A DNA stretch of 22,114 nt, taken from an uncultured Bacilli bacterium. GTDB taxonomy: Bacteria; Bacillota_I; Bacilli_A; RF39; UBA660. Location of the stretch: positions 1-22,114 of the forward strand of contig CAKORG010000019.1 in the NCBI GenBank assembly GCA_934101495.1. The letters run 5' to 3'. Below, in pieces: positions 6,066 to 13,967 of the stretch (within the stretch, counting starts at the first letter, position 1; every line of letters starts with the position of its first letter). The notes beneath the pieces were generated by a model. That model had not been told where the DNA came from, searched no databases, and saw only the letters and a list, made by a program, of their open reading frames with translations. The translations under genes were made by a program, and so were the position numbers.

Positions 6066-6116
6066 TAATAAAAAAGAGTGTGACCGCACTGGAAAGCCAG
6101 CACGACCACACTCTGG
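6066..6116 (-). ncRNA. Minus-strand hairpin RNA 3, orphan member of the same RNA family
   Basis: On the minus strand AGAGUGUG GUC GUG CUGG, loop CUUU, CCAG UGC GGU CACACUCU forms an unbroken 18-bp stem using G-U pairs, followed by TTTTTTATTATTG. On the plus strand the middle pairs are A-C mismatches and no T run follows, so it is not a plus-strand terminator. GUCGUG(C/G)UG(G/A)CUUU is nearly the same as in RNA 1. No nuclease gene precedes it; 5948-6065 is AT-rich with no ORF. No convincing -35 was found upstream, so it may be a remnant of a third cassette or be read from a weak promoter around 6119-6130. Confidence 0.5.
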
Positions 6117-6189
6117 TAAATATAATATACAACTTTTAGTGGAATATATGAGGAAAATATGTTAAAATTATAAACGAGGTGAAATAACT

Positions 6190-7455
6190 ATGTTTGTTGA
6201 TGAACTTAATATAAAATTAATGGCAGGTCCTGGTGGAGATGGATGTACTTCATTTAGAAGAGAAAAATTTGTGCCTATGGGAGGTCCTGATGGTGGAAAT
6301 GGTGGCCGTGGTGCTAGCATAATTTTTAAAGTAGATAAAAGCCTAAAGACTTTGGTGGATTTAAGTTATAAAAAGATAATTAAGGCTCCAAAAGGTGAAA
6401 ATGGAAAAGGTTCTAATAAGTATGGAAAAAATGCTGAAGATATTATCATTAATGTCCCTGAAGGAACTACCATTATTAATAAAGCAACAAATGAAGTAAT
6501 GGCTGATTTAATAAATGATGGTGAAGAATTTGTTGTTGCTCATGGAGGTCGTGGAGGAAAAGGAAATAAATCTTTTGCAACTCATGATGTTCCAGCTCCT
6601 AAATTTAGTGAAAAAGGAGAACCAGGAGAAGAAATTGAGGTTAGACTAGAACTTAAAGTTTTAGCAGATGTTGGCTTAGTAGGTATGCCAAGTGTAGGAA
6701 AATCAACACTTTTATCTGTTATTAGCTCATCTAAACCTAAGATTGCTGCCTATCATTTTACAACGCTAAATCCTAATTTAGGTGTTGTAAAACTTAAAAA
6801 TGGTAAGAGTTTTGTAATGGCAGATTTACCAGGACTTATTGAAGGAGCGTCAAATGGGGTAGGACTTGGTACAGAGTTTTTAAAACATGCAATGCGCACT
6901 AGAATAATAGCTCACGTTGTTGATATGGGTGCATCCGAAGAAAGAGATCCAATCGAAGACTACAAAATAATAAGAAATGAAGTAATAAAATATAGTGAAA
7001 TTTTAAAAAATAAAAGAGAAGTTGTTATAGCAAGTAAAATGGATTTAGAAAAGGGAGAAGAAAACTTAGAAAAATTTAAAAAAGAATATCCAGATTTAGA
7101 AGTTATTCCAGTAAGCTCTTATGATTTAAGTGGTATAGATGAAATGATGGAAAGACTTATGGAAATACTTAATGAAACACCTAAAGAAGATTTATATCCA
7201 AAAGAACAATTTAAAGTATATAAATACGAAGATAATAAACCATATAATATTAAAAGAGATGGGAATATCTGGATAGTATCTGGTAAAGAAATTGAAACAC
7301 TTCTTCTTATGACTAAATTTAATGAAGATGAAGGAGTACTTAGATTTGCTCGTAAATTTAAGGGTATGGGTATCGAAGATGAACTAGAAAAGCTAGGTGC
7401 TAAACCTGGAGATGAAGTGCAAATATTAGATTATATGTTCACTTTCAAAGATTAA
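6190..7455 (+). CDS. obgE: GTPase Obg (ribosome assembly, CgtA type)
   Basis: A 421-residue protein with the three Obg domains in order: a glycine-rich Obg fold (1-158) starting MFVDELNIKL with GPGGDGC and the GGPDGGNGGRG and GGRGGKGN stretches; a GTPase domain with G1 GMPSVGKS (165-172), switch I FTTLNPNLG and G3 DLPGLIEGA (212-220), and G4 SKMD; and a C-terminal OCT domain (about 345-421). It binds the large ribosomal subunit and links assembly to GTP/ppGpp levels. GAGGTGA lies 8 bases before the ATG. An extended -10 (TGTTAAAAT, 6160-6168) just upstream is the likely promoter. It ends in a hairpin terminator. Confidence 0.97.
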   Translation: MFVDELNIKLMAGPGGDGCTSFRREKFVPMGGPDGGNGGRGASIIFKVDKSLKTLVDLSYKKIIKAPKGENGKGSNKYGKNAEDIIINVPEGTTIINKATNEVMADLINDGEEFVVAHGGRGGKGNKSFATHDVPAPKFSEKGEPGEEIEVRLELKVLADVGLVGMPSVGKSTLLSVISSSKPKIAAYHFTTLNPNLGVVKLKNGKSFVMADLPGLIEGASNGVGLGTEFLKHAMRTRIIAHVVDMGASEERDPIEDYKIIRNEVIKYSEILKNKREVVIASKMDLEKGEENLEKFKKEYPDLEVIPVSSYDLSGIDEMMERLMEILNETPKEDLYPKEQFKVYKYEDNKPYNIKRDGNIWIVSGKEIETLLLMTKFNEDEGVLRFARKFKGMGIEDELEKLGAKPGDEVQILDYMFTFKD

Positions 7456-7758
7456 AACATCACCAATCTTTAAATTTAAACTAGTGTTAAGCGGTAATAC
7501 AATAACACTAGTTTTTTCATTAGAAACATTACAATTTATATATTTAAGAAAAGGCATATTTCTATATATAAAGATTATTGAGTTTTTATTGTCAATTATA
7601 AGTATATCTATATTTTTAAAAAAGTTAAAATAAGAATGTTTATTTTTATATAAAATATATTCTTCGGAAGATTTAATTTTATTTGTTTTTTTAAACAAAA
7701 CATTATTTATATAAAGGTTCATACTTAAGTTTATGAACGTTACTTGATAATTTTGCAT
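7426..7758 (-). CDS. Possible small protein with DUF192-like ending
   Basis: A 110-codon frame that fills the gap between obgE and ruvA and overlaps the obgE end by 30 bases. The second half (residues about 50-108) reads like DUF192: a strand ILIIDNKNSIIFIYRNMP, then KTSVIVLPLNTSLNLKIGDVLIFE, which matches the family ending (..vLElpaG....i.vGD.l.f). No good ribosome site stands before ATG 7758 or before the next Met at 7722, and there is no signal peptide. The obgE terminator hairpin lies inside the frame. Against chance are the full length of the frame in the gap and the sensible strand pattern. DUF192 proteins are secreted or periplasmic and of uncertain role. Confidence 0.42.
   Translation of the reverse strand: MQNYQVTFINLSMNLYINNVLFKKTNKIKSSEEYILYKNKHSYFNFFKNIDILIIDNKNSIIFIYRNMPFLKYINCNVSNEKTSVIVLPLNTSLNLKIGDVLIFESEHII
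7478..7517 (+). terminator. Terminator of obgE
   Basis: 12-bp stem AAACTAGTGTTA (7478-7489)/TAACACTAGTTT (7503-7514), 13-base loop, then a T run. It starts 22 bases after the obgE stop and lies within the minus-strand frame 7426-7758. Confidence 0.85.
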
Positions 7759-7772
7759 AATTTTGGTATTAT
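7744..7772 (+). promoter_or_regulatory. Promoter of ruvA
   Basis: TTGATA (7744-7749), 17 bases, TATTAT (7767-7772). The ruvA ATG is only 16 bases further on, so the leader is very short, with GGTGAT as ribosome site. Confidence 0.6.
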
Positions 7773-7787
7773 ATTAATGGTGATAAT

Positions 7788-8342
7788 ATGTATAGTTATA
7801 TAAAAGGTTTTGTTACTGAGATAGGTACAAATAATATAGTAGTAGAAGCAAATGGGGTAGGTTTTTTAATATTTGTTCCTAATCCCTTTTGCTATGAAAT
7901 AAATAAAGAATATAAAGTTTATGTATATAATAAAATTGGTGAAGATGAGTATAGTCTATATGGATTTAAAGAAAAGGATGAATATGAACTATTCTTAAGG
8001 CTCATTAGTGTTAAAGGTTTGGGTCCAAAACTTGCTCTTCCTATACTTGCAACTGGTTCAATAAGTGGTATAATTGATGCTATTAATAGAGAAAATATTT
8101 TATATTTAACTAAATTTCCGAAGATTGGTGAAAAGCTAGCACGTCAAATAGTACTCGATTTAAAAGGCAAAATTGATATAGACGTAACTGAAGTAGAAGA
8201 TGATAGTACTGAAGATTTAATGGATACTTTAAGTGCTTTAGGTTATAAAACTGTTGAAATTAAGAAAGTTATTGGTAATATTGATCATAGTAAATCTTTG
8301 GAAGAACAGGTCAAAGAAGCTTTAAGATTATTACTAAAGTAG
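7788..8342 (+). CDS. ruvA: Holliday junction branch migration protein RuvA
   Basis: A 184-residue protein that binds Holliday junctions as a tetramer and loads the RuvB motor. The N-terminal OB-fold begins MYSYIKGFVTEIGTNNIVVE and continues to EDEYSLYGF. Two helix-hairpin-helix motifs follow: VKGLGPKLALPIL (near 75-87) and FPKIGEKLARQIVLDLK (near 107-123). The C-terminal RuvB-binding domain is short and acidic-linked (EVEDDSTEDLMDTLSALGY). Slightly shorter than the usual 190-205. ruvB is not adjacent but lies at 10890-11894 in another operon, unlike the common ruvAB pair. The pilin gene follows after 7 bases. Confidence 0.96.
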   Translation: MYSYIKGFVTEIGTNNIVVEANGVGFLIFVPNPFCYEINKEYKVYVYNKIGEDEYSLYGFKEKDEYELFLRLISVKGLGPKLALPILATGSISGIIDAINRENILYLTKFPKIGEKLARQIVLDLKGKIDIDVTEVEDDSTEDLMDTLSALGYKTVEIKKVIGNIDHSKSLEEQVKEALRLLLK

Positions 8343-8349
8343 GTGTGTT

Positions 8350-8847
8350 ATGACTAAAAATGGGTTTACATTAGTGGAATTACTTGCTACGATAGTTATA
8401 ATTTCTATCATTATGGTGATGAGTAGTATAGGTATTACGGCTGCTAAAAAAGGTATTAATCAAAGTTTATGGAATAGTACTGTGAAATTGATTGAAAATG
8501 CTGGTGAAAATTTTGGAAATGATAAAAAAAACTATATAACAAATTTAGATTCTAATGTGTATTATTGTGATATTGATGGTAAAAGAATAAGTCCTTGCTT
8601 AACAGTTACTGTTCAAACTCTTATAGATAAGAATTATTTGAATACAAAGGAAACTATTAATTATAATGATGTAAATAATTATAAAGTTATTGTTAATAAA
8701 ACAGTAAATAAGACTGATGCTGTTGTTCCTGCTGATGAAGAGGTTAATTTTAAAAATGGATATTATGTTAATAGAGTAAAAGTATATATTTATGTTGAAA
8801 ATGATATTACCTATGCTAAATACAGCGGTATTATTGCTGATAATTAA
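8350..8847 (+). CDS. Type IV prepilin / pseudopilin-like protein
   Basis: A 165-residue protein with the prepilin signature: a short basic leader MTKNG, the cleavage site before F6, FTLVELL with the conserved Glu5 of the mature form (E10), and a 20-residue hydrophobic helix to about 31. A prepilin peptidase would cleave after G5. The globular part has a Cys pair (YYCDIDGKRISPC, near 76-87) that may form a disulfide. The body does not resemble a specific pilin well enough to name it. AGGTGTG precedes the ATG. It is 7 bases after ruvA, so probably co-transcribed, and ends in a terminator shared with the convergent GspE-type ATPase gene. Confidence 0.85.
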   Translation: MTKNGFTLVELLATIVIISIIMVMSSIGITAAKKGINQSLWNSTVKLIENAGENFGNDKKNYITNLDSNVYYCDIDGKRISPCLTVTVQTLIDKNYLNTKETINYNDVNNYKVIVNKTVNKTDAVVPADEEVNFKNGYYVNRVKVYIYVENDITYAKYSGIIADN

Positions 8848-8879
8848 AAGAAATTGAAACTATAACGTTTCAATTTCTT
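8848..8879. terminator. Bidirectional hairpin terminator
   Basis: 13-bp stem AAGAAATTGAAAC (8848-8860)/GTTTCAATTTCTT (8867-8879), loop TATAAC, right after the prepilin stop and overlapping the last codons of the convergent ATPase gene. Confidence 0.8.
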
Positions 8880-10143
8880 CATTAATAGAGATATTTGATG
8901 TTTTTCCTATAAAAGCATCCTTGATATCTGTGTCTTCTTCACCAATGTCATCATCAACATCTATTACTCTTAGTATTTCGTCAACACTTGTAAGCCCTGA
9001 GACAACTTTTTCGAGGCCATCTTCTAAAAGTGATGTTACATCTGATTTTTTATAAACTAAATTTCTTAGTTCGTTTTTTCTAATGTTGTTTGTGATTGCG
9101 TCTCTGATTTCTTGCGTTATTTCCAGAACTTCATGTAACGCTATACGACCAGTGTAACCATTAATGCATTCACTACAGCCATGCGGTACATACACTTCAT
9201 TTACTTCTTTTCCTAAAACTTTTTCGAATAATATCTTTTCGTAGTTTGTAGTTGGACGACTTGTACGACATTTTGGACATAATCTTTTAACTAACCTTTG
9301 AGAGATAATTCCTGTTAGGGCACTACCTAGTAAATATCTTTCTACTTCCATGTCAAGTAATCTTTCGATTGTATTAAGTGAGTTATTAGTGTGTATTGTT
9401 GATAAAACTAAATGTCCAGTAATTGATGCACGAACAGCAATACGAGCTGTTTCATCATCACGAATTTCTCCGATCATTATAACGTCTGGGTCTTGACGAA
9501 GAATACTTCTTAAGGTGTTACCAAATGTAAGTCCGATATCACTCATAACTTGTACTTGGTTGATGCCTGCGATTTTCATTTCAACTGGGTCTTCAACGGT
9601 AATTATGTTTCTTGAAACAGTATTTAGAATTTGAAGCATACTATAAACAGTAGTTGATTTACCAGAGCCAGTAGCACCTGCAACCATTATGATTCCGTTT
9701 GGCATTTTAATTAATTTATTGATTTTATCCAAATTTTTTTGTGAAAGGCCTAAATTTTCAAGCCCACCAGAAGACATTGTGTAATTTAAAATACGAATAA
9801 CTATTTTTTCACCATCAACTATAGGCAAAGAGGAGACACGTAGATCTAAATCTTGAATGTCACCAATACTTTTAATGGCACCATCTTGAGGAAGCCTTGA
9901 TTCAGTAATGTTCATACCACTTATAATTTTGATTCTTGTTAAAAGATTTTTTTTGACAAAAGCAGGAACTTTGGCATATTCTAAAAGTTCACCGTCGATT
10001 CTTATACGGACATTAAGATATTCTTCAGTTGGGTCAAAATGGATATCTGATGCTTTCTTCTTTATGGCATCAATGATCATTTCATTTACGATATCAACAA
10101 CAGGTTTATTTTCATAGTCAAAATCTCTGAACATCTGTATCAC
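8860..10143 (-). CDS. GspE/PilB/ComGA-type secretion or pilus assembly ATPase
   Basis: A 427-residue hexameric motor ATPase that drives pilin polymerisation. ASDIHFDP (31-38) marks the N2 domain; Walker A GATGSGKST is at 156-164; the Asp box and Walker B (DPDVIMIGEIRD) and the His box GHLVLSTIHTN follow. A zinc site CPKC...CSEC lies near 288-325, as in PilB/GspE and unlike PilT. The large N-terminal domain of PilB is missing, giving ComGA-like size. The GTG at 10143 (reading MIQMF) is preferred to the ATG at 10134, because AAAGGAA lies about 4 bases before the GTG. It is convergent with the prepilin gene; no platform protein or peptidase is in the window. The C-terminal 60 residues are rich in Asp and Glu and extend the usual end. 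Confidence 0.92.
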   Translation of the reverse strand: MIQMFRDFDYENKPVVDIVNEMIIDAIKKKASDIHFDPTEEYLNVRIRIDGELLEYAKVPAFVKKNLLTRIKIISGMNITESRLPQDGAIKSIGDIQDLDLRVSSLPIVDGEKIVIRILNYTMSSGGLENLGLSQKNLDKINKLIKMPNGIIMVAGATGSGKSTTVYSMLQILNTVSRNIITVEDPVEMKIAGINQVQVMSDIGLTFGNTLRSILRQDPDVIMIGEIRDDETARIAVRASITGHLVLSTIHTNNSLNTIERLLDMEVERYLLGSALTGIISQRLVKRLCPKCRTSRPTTNYEKILFEKVLGKEVNEVYVPHGCSECINGYTGRIALHEVLEITQEIRDAITNNIRKNELRNLVYKKSDVTSLLEDGLEKVVSGLTSVDEILRVIDVDDDIGEEDTDIKDAFIGKTSNISINEEIETL

Positions 10144-10165
10144 ACAATTCCTTTATTCTTTATTT

Positions 10166-10194
10166 ATTATACACTATAATTTTAATTTCTACAA
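10166..10194 (-). promoter_or_regulatory. Promoter of the GspE-type ATPase gene
   Basis: Minus strand TTGTAG (10194-10189), 17 bases, TATAAT (10171-10166), 23 bases before the start codon. Confidence 0.65.
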
Positions 10195-10229
10195 TCCATA
10201 ATTATAAAAAATCTAAAAAATTTTTCAAC

Positions 10230-10258
10230 TTGACTACCAAATAATTGTTTGTTACAAT
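10230..10258 (+). promoter_or_regulatory. Distal promoter of the folate/dTMP operon
   Basis: TTGACT (10230-10235), 17 bases, TACAAT (10253-10258). Good match to sigma-A consensus; would give a leader of about 80 bases. Confidence 0.65.
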
Positions 10259-10287
10259 AAAATTGTATTAAAAATTATAAATTGTTA

Positions 10288-10316
10288 TTGGCTAATTCAA
10301 AAATATGTTATATAAT
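10288..10316 (+). promoter_or_regulatory. Proximal promoter of the folate/dTMP operon
   Basis: TTGGCT (10288-10293), 17 bases, TATAAT (10311-10316), 29 bases before the first start codon. Tandem with the promoter at 10230, so the operon may have two start sites. Confidence 0.65.
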
Positions 10317-10344
10317 ATTTTTAATATGCAAGGTGGTGGTTAAA

Positions 10345-10890
10345 ATGAAAATTGGAATTGACATTGACAATACAATAACAGAAACCTCGCTTTTAGCTAA
10401 TTGCCTTGTAAAGAATAATGTTAAATATAATGAAAAACAGGATTATCACAGTCTTAATAAGGAAGATCTTAAGGATTTTTTAACACAGTACTTGGAAGAT
10501 ATTGTATATAATGTAAAGTTAAAGCCGGGGGTTGTAGAGGTTCTAAAAAAATGGCGAGAACTAGGATATAAAATTATATTTATAACTGCTAGAGGAGTGG
10601 AAAAAACAGATAATTTAGTTAATTTGAAGACATTATATTTAACTAGTATGTATTTTGCAAAAGAAAGCATTCCTTTTGATGAAATAGTATTTTTTAAAGA
10701 TAGTAAGGTAGATACTGCATTAGATTATAATCTAAATCTATTTATAGATGATAAAGAAAAAGTTTTAGATGAAATGAAATCTGCACAAATTAATGTGTTA
10801 AGAATGACTAACGAAAAAGAAAGTAAGCATCAAATAGTAAAAAACTGGCTTCAAATAGCAAGTATAGTTGAAAGATGGGGGAATAAATAA
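10345..10890 (+). CDS. HAD-superfamily 5'-nucleotidase (NT5C-type, YqfW-like)
   Basis: A 181-residue protein. I start it at ATG 10345 because AAGGTGGTGG precedes it by a few bases and the HAD motif begins at once: GIDIDNT (D6, D8, T10). Motif II is FITARG (near 79-84), and motifs III/IV include KVDTALDYNLNLFIDDKEKV, with the metal-binding Asp pair. Size and motif spacing fit the NT5C/YqfW family, which dephosphorylates (deoxy)nucleoside monophosphates. A pyrimidine role fits its place ahead of the thymidylate genes, but the substrate is not shown by sequence. Its stop overlaps the ruvB start by one base (TAATG), which indicates translational coupling. Confidence 0.8.
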   Translation: MKIGIDIDNTITETSLLANCLVKNNVKYNEKQDYHSLNKEDLKDFLTQYLEDIVYNVKLKPGVVEVLKKWRELGYKIIFITARGVEKTDNLVNLKTLYLTSMYFAKESIPFDEIVFFKDSKVDTALDYNLNLFIDDKEKVLDEMKSAQINVLRMTNEKESKHQIVKNWLQIASIVERWGNK

Positions 10891-11894
10891 TGGATGATAG
10901 AATAATAGATAGTAGTTTAACGGTTGAAGATGTTTTTGATAAAAATATAAGACCGGAAAGTCTGGGTGAATATGTTGGTCAAAAGAAAATAAAAGAAAAT
11001 CTTCATGTTTTTATTGAGGCTGCTAAAATGCGTAATGAGCCTTTAGATCATGTTTTGTTATATGGTCCTCCAGGACTTGGTAAAACAACACTTGCACATA
11101 TTATTGCTAATGAACTAGGTAGTAATATTAAAACAGCAACTGGTCCTTCAATTGAAAAAAGTGGAGATTTAGCAGCAATACTTTCAACACTGGAACCAGG
11201 TGATGTTTTATTTATAGATGAAATTCATAGAATACCTGCTGTTGTAGAAGAAATACTTTATTCAGCAATGGAAGATTTTACAATTAATGTTGTAATTGGG
11301 CAAGAAGGAAAGAGTAGATCTATAAAAATTGATTTACCACCATTTACTTTGGTTGGTGCAACTACTAGAGCTGGGGATTTATCAAATCCTCTTCGTGATA
11401 GATTTGGTATTGTTAATAAACTTGAATTTTATAGTGACGAAGAACTTTCACAAATTGTTAAGAGAACTAGCAATGTGTTAAATATGAATATAAATGATGA
11501 TGCTGCTATGGAACTTGCTAGAAGAAGTAGAAAGACACCGAGACTTGCCAATAGATTATTTAAAAGAGTTAGAGATTTTGCTTTGGTTGAAGGCACTGGA
11601 CTAATAGATTTAGATATTACTCTTAAGGCATTAGAAAGATTAAATGTTGATACTTATGGTCTTGATAATGTTGATATTGAATACTTAGAAGCTTTGATTA
11701 CTAAGTTTAATGGTGGACCGGTTGGTGTTGAAACAATATCTACTGCAATTGGTGAGGAAATAACGACAATTGAAGATGTGGTAGAACCTTTTTTGCTACA
11801 AGAAGGTTTTATAAAAAGAACCAGAAGTGGTCGTGTTGCTTGTGAAAAAGCATATAAGCATTTAGGCATAGATCATAATATGTCATTGTTTTAG
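10890..11894 (+). CDS. ruvB: Holliday junction branch migration ATPase RuvB
   Basis: A 334-residue AAA+ motor that pulls DNA through RuvA-bound junctions. RPESLGEYVGQ (21-31) is the standard entry. Walker A GPPGLGKTT is at 59-67, the Walker B DEIHR near 108-112, the sensor GATTRAG near 152-158, the arginine-finger region PLRDRFG near 163-169, and the winged-helix end FIKRTRSGRVA. The length is typical. The start overlaps the nucleotidase stop; folD follows after 12 bases. It is separated from ruvA by about 2.5 kb and by a convergent gene. Confidence 0.97.
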   Translation: MDDRIIDSSLTVEDVFDKNIRPESLGEYVGQKKIKENLHVFIEAAKMRNEPLDHVLLYGPPGLGKTTLAHIIANELGSNIKTATGPSIEKSGDLAAILSTLEPGDVLFIDEIHRIPAVVEEILYSAMEDFTINVVIGQEGKSRSIKIDLPPFTLVGATTRAGDLSNPLRDRFGIVNKLEFYSDEELSQIVKRTSNVLNMNINDDAAMELARRSRKTPRLANRLFKRVRDFALVEGTGLIDLDITLKALERLNVDTYGLDNVDIEYLEALITKFNGGPVGVETISTAIGEEITTIEDVVEPFLLQEGFIKRTRSGRVACEKAYKHLGIDHNMSLF

Positions 11895-11906
11895 GGAGGT
11901 AAATAA

Positions 11907-12731
11907 ATGTTATTAGATGGAAAAAAAATAAGAGATCAATTAATTATAAAATATAAAGAAAAAATAACACGCGAAAATCTAAAAATAAAGCTTGCTATTA
12001 TTGAAGTAGGGAATAATGATGCAAGTAAAATATACATAAAAAATAAAGTAAAATATTGCGAAGAAGTTGGTATTGAGACAGATGTATATAATTTGGATGA
12101 GAATATAAGTGAAGATGAACTTATTGATTTAATATTTGAACTTAATGCTGATAAAGAAGTAACTGGAATTATACTTCAAAGTCCAATACCAGATCATTTG
12201 AACTTTGATAAATGTTCAAATTTAATCATATCAAGTAAGGATGTAGATGGTTTTACTCGAGATAACGTTTATAATTTGTACTTGAAAAGAAAGGGAATAT
12301 TACCTTGTACTGTTAAAGGAATTATAGCATTACTAGATTACTATAATATTCCTATTGAAGGTGCTCATGCTGTTATTGTGGGAAGAGGTAATATTGTTGG
12401 CAAGCCTTTATTTCTTGCACTTGAAAATAGAAATGCAACAGTTACCTTGTGTCATTCTAAGACTGTTAATTTAGATAGGTTTACTAAGGATGCTGATATA
12501 TTGGTTGCTGCGGCTGGAGTTCCAAATTTAATTAAAGCAGATATGGTGAAAAATGGGGCGGTTTTAATAGATGTTGGAGTATCAAGAATTGATGGCAAGA
12601 TTGTTGGGGATATTGATAAAAGTTGTTTAAGTGAACATGTTAAATTTACACCAAACCCTGGTGGAGTTGGACCAATGACTGTGGCAATGATAATAGATAA
12701 TTTAATAGAAATGAAAGAAGGAGAAAAATAA
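11907..12731 (+). CDS. folD: Bifunctional methylene-THF dehydrogenase / methenyl-THF cyclohydrolase FolD
   Basis: A 274-residue enzyme interconverting 5,10-methylene-THF and 10-formyl-THF through methenyl-THF, with NAD(P). Catalytic Tyr and Lys sit in KIYIKNKVKYCEEVGI (Y43, K47). QSPIPDHL replaces the usual QLPLP; KDVDGFT is normal. The dinucleotide loop reads VGRGNIVGKPL, with Gly where most members have Ser (GRSxxVGKP). The C-terminal PNPGGVGPMTVAM is perfect. A strong GGGAGGT ribosome site precedes the ATG. It lies between ruvB and glyA with almost no gap, consistent with supplying and using the one-carbon units made by GlyA. Confidence 0.96.
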   Translation: MLLDGKKIRDQLIIKYKEKITRENLKIKLAIIEVGNNDASKIYIKNKVKYCEEVGIETDVYNLDENISEDELIDLIFELNADKEVTGIILQSPIPDHLNFDKCSNLIISSKDVDGFTRDNVYNLYLKRKGILPCTVKGIIALLDYYNIPIEGAHAVIVGRGNIVGKPLFLALENRNATVTLCHSKTVNLDRFTKDADILVAAAGVPNLIKADMVKNGAVLIDVGVSRIDGKIVGDIDKSCLSEHVKFTPNPGGVGPMTVAMIIDNLIEMKEGEK

Positions 12732-12732
12732 T

Positions 12733-13959
12733 ATGGATAAGATTTTAGAAGAAGCACTAAGAAAAGAAAGGAAAAGACAAGAGAATAATATTGAACTTAT
12801 TGCTAGTGAAAACTATGTATCGAATGATATATTAAGATTACAAGGTAGTATATTAACAAATAAATATGCTGAGGGATATCCTGGCAAAAGATATTATGGA
12901 GGGTGCGAATATATTGACATTTTTGAAACACAAGCAATAAATTATGCTAAAGAGTTATTTGGTGCTTTGTATGCCAATGTTCAACCGCATTCTGGTTCTA
13001 GTGCTAATATGGCTGTTTATAGAGCGTTACTTAATCATGGTGATAAAGTAATGGGTATGAGTTTATCTAATGGTGGACATTTAACTCATGGCCATAAAAT
13101 GTCTTTTAGTGGTGAGGATTATGAAATTGTTTCTTATGATGTAGATTCTGAAACTGAAACTATAGATTATGATGAATTGGAAAAGAAAGTTTTAGAAGAA
13201 AAGCCTAAGATGGTTATTGCTGGGGCGTCAGCTTATTCAAGAACAATTGATTTTAAGAAATTTAGAGAAATCTGTGATAAAGCAGGAGCGTATTTAATGG
13301 TTGATATGGCTCATATAGCAGGTCTGGTTGCAGTGGGTCTTCATCCATCACCAGTGCCATATGCTCACGTAGTTACAACAACTACTCATAAAACTTTACG
13401 TGGGCCTCGTGGAGGACTTATTTTGACAAATGATCCAGAGATTGCTAAAAAAATTGATAAGACAATCTTCCCAGGTATTCAAGGAGGACCTCTTATGCAT
13501 GTTATAGCAGCAAAGGCCGAATGTTTTTATGAAGCATTGCAACCAGAATTTAAAACATATCAAGAAAACGTGCTAAAAAATATCAAAGTTCTAGCAGAAA
13601 CTTTATCTAATGAAGGGTTTAGAATTATATCTGGTGGAACGGATAACCATTTAATTCTCGTAGATGTTAAAGGAGGATGTGGTTTAACTGGTAAGGAAGC
13701 TCAAAATTTACTTGATAGAATTCACATAACTACAAATAAAAATACAATTCCTGGAGATACTGAATCACCAATGGTAACAAGTGGCTTAAGACTTGGTTCT
13801 CCTGCAATGACAACTAGAGGATTTAAAGAAACTGATTTTGAACAAGTTGGTCATATAATAGCAATGGCTCTTAAAAATAGCAATAATGAAGAAGTACTTG
13901 AAAATCTTGAGAAAGAAGTTCTTGAACTTACAAGTAAATATCCTTTGTGGTATTTATGA
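12733..13959 (+). CDS. glyA: Serine hydroxymethyltransferase GlyA
   Basis: A 408-residue PLP enzyme: serine + THF to glycine + 5,10-methylene-THF. ELIASENY (21-28), NKYAEGYPGKRYYGG (43-57) and the PLP lysine K220 in TTTTHKTLRGPRGG are all intact, as are the VDMAHIAGL (190-198) and TSGLRLGSPAMTTRG (near 350-364) regions. Length is typical. The ATG is one base after the folD stop, with GAAGGAG as ribosome site inside the end of folD, so translation is probably coupled. It makes the substrate for ThyA encoded next. Confidence 0.97.
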   Translation: MDKILEEALRKERKRQENNIELIASENYVSNDILRLQGSILTNKYAEGYPGKRYYGGCEYIDIFETQAINYAKELFGALYANVQPHSGSSANMAVYRALLNHGDKVMGMSLSNGGHLTHGHKMSFSGEDYEIVSYDVDSETETIDYDELEKKVLEEKPKMVIAGASAYSRTIDFKKFREICDKAGAYLMVDMAHIAGLVAVGLHPSPVPYAHVVTTTTHKTLRGPRGGLILTNDPEIAKKIDKTIFPGIQGGPLMHVIAAKAECFYEALQPEFKTYQENVLKNIKVLAETLSNEGFRIISGGTDNHLILVDVKGGCGLTGKEAQNLLDRIHITTNKNTIPGDTESPMVTSGLRLGSPAMTTRGFKETDFEQVGHIIAMALKNSNNEEVLENLEKEVLELTSKYPLWYL

Positions 13960-13967
13960 GGTGAAAT

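Noticed and set aside
6075..6114. Plus-strand terminator for the cassette 2 region
   Set aside because: On the plus strand the middle of the stem has A-C mismatches and no T run follows; only the minus strand has full pairing and a U run.
10282..10344. Longer nucleotidase start at 10282
   Set aside because: The added residues overlap the -35/-10 region and lack a ribosome site; AAGGTGG points to 10345, right before the HAD motif.
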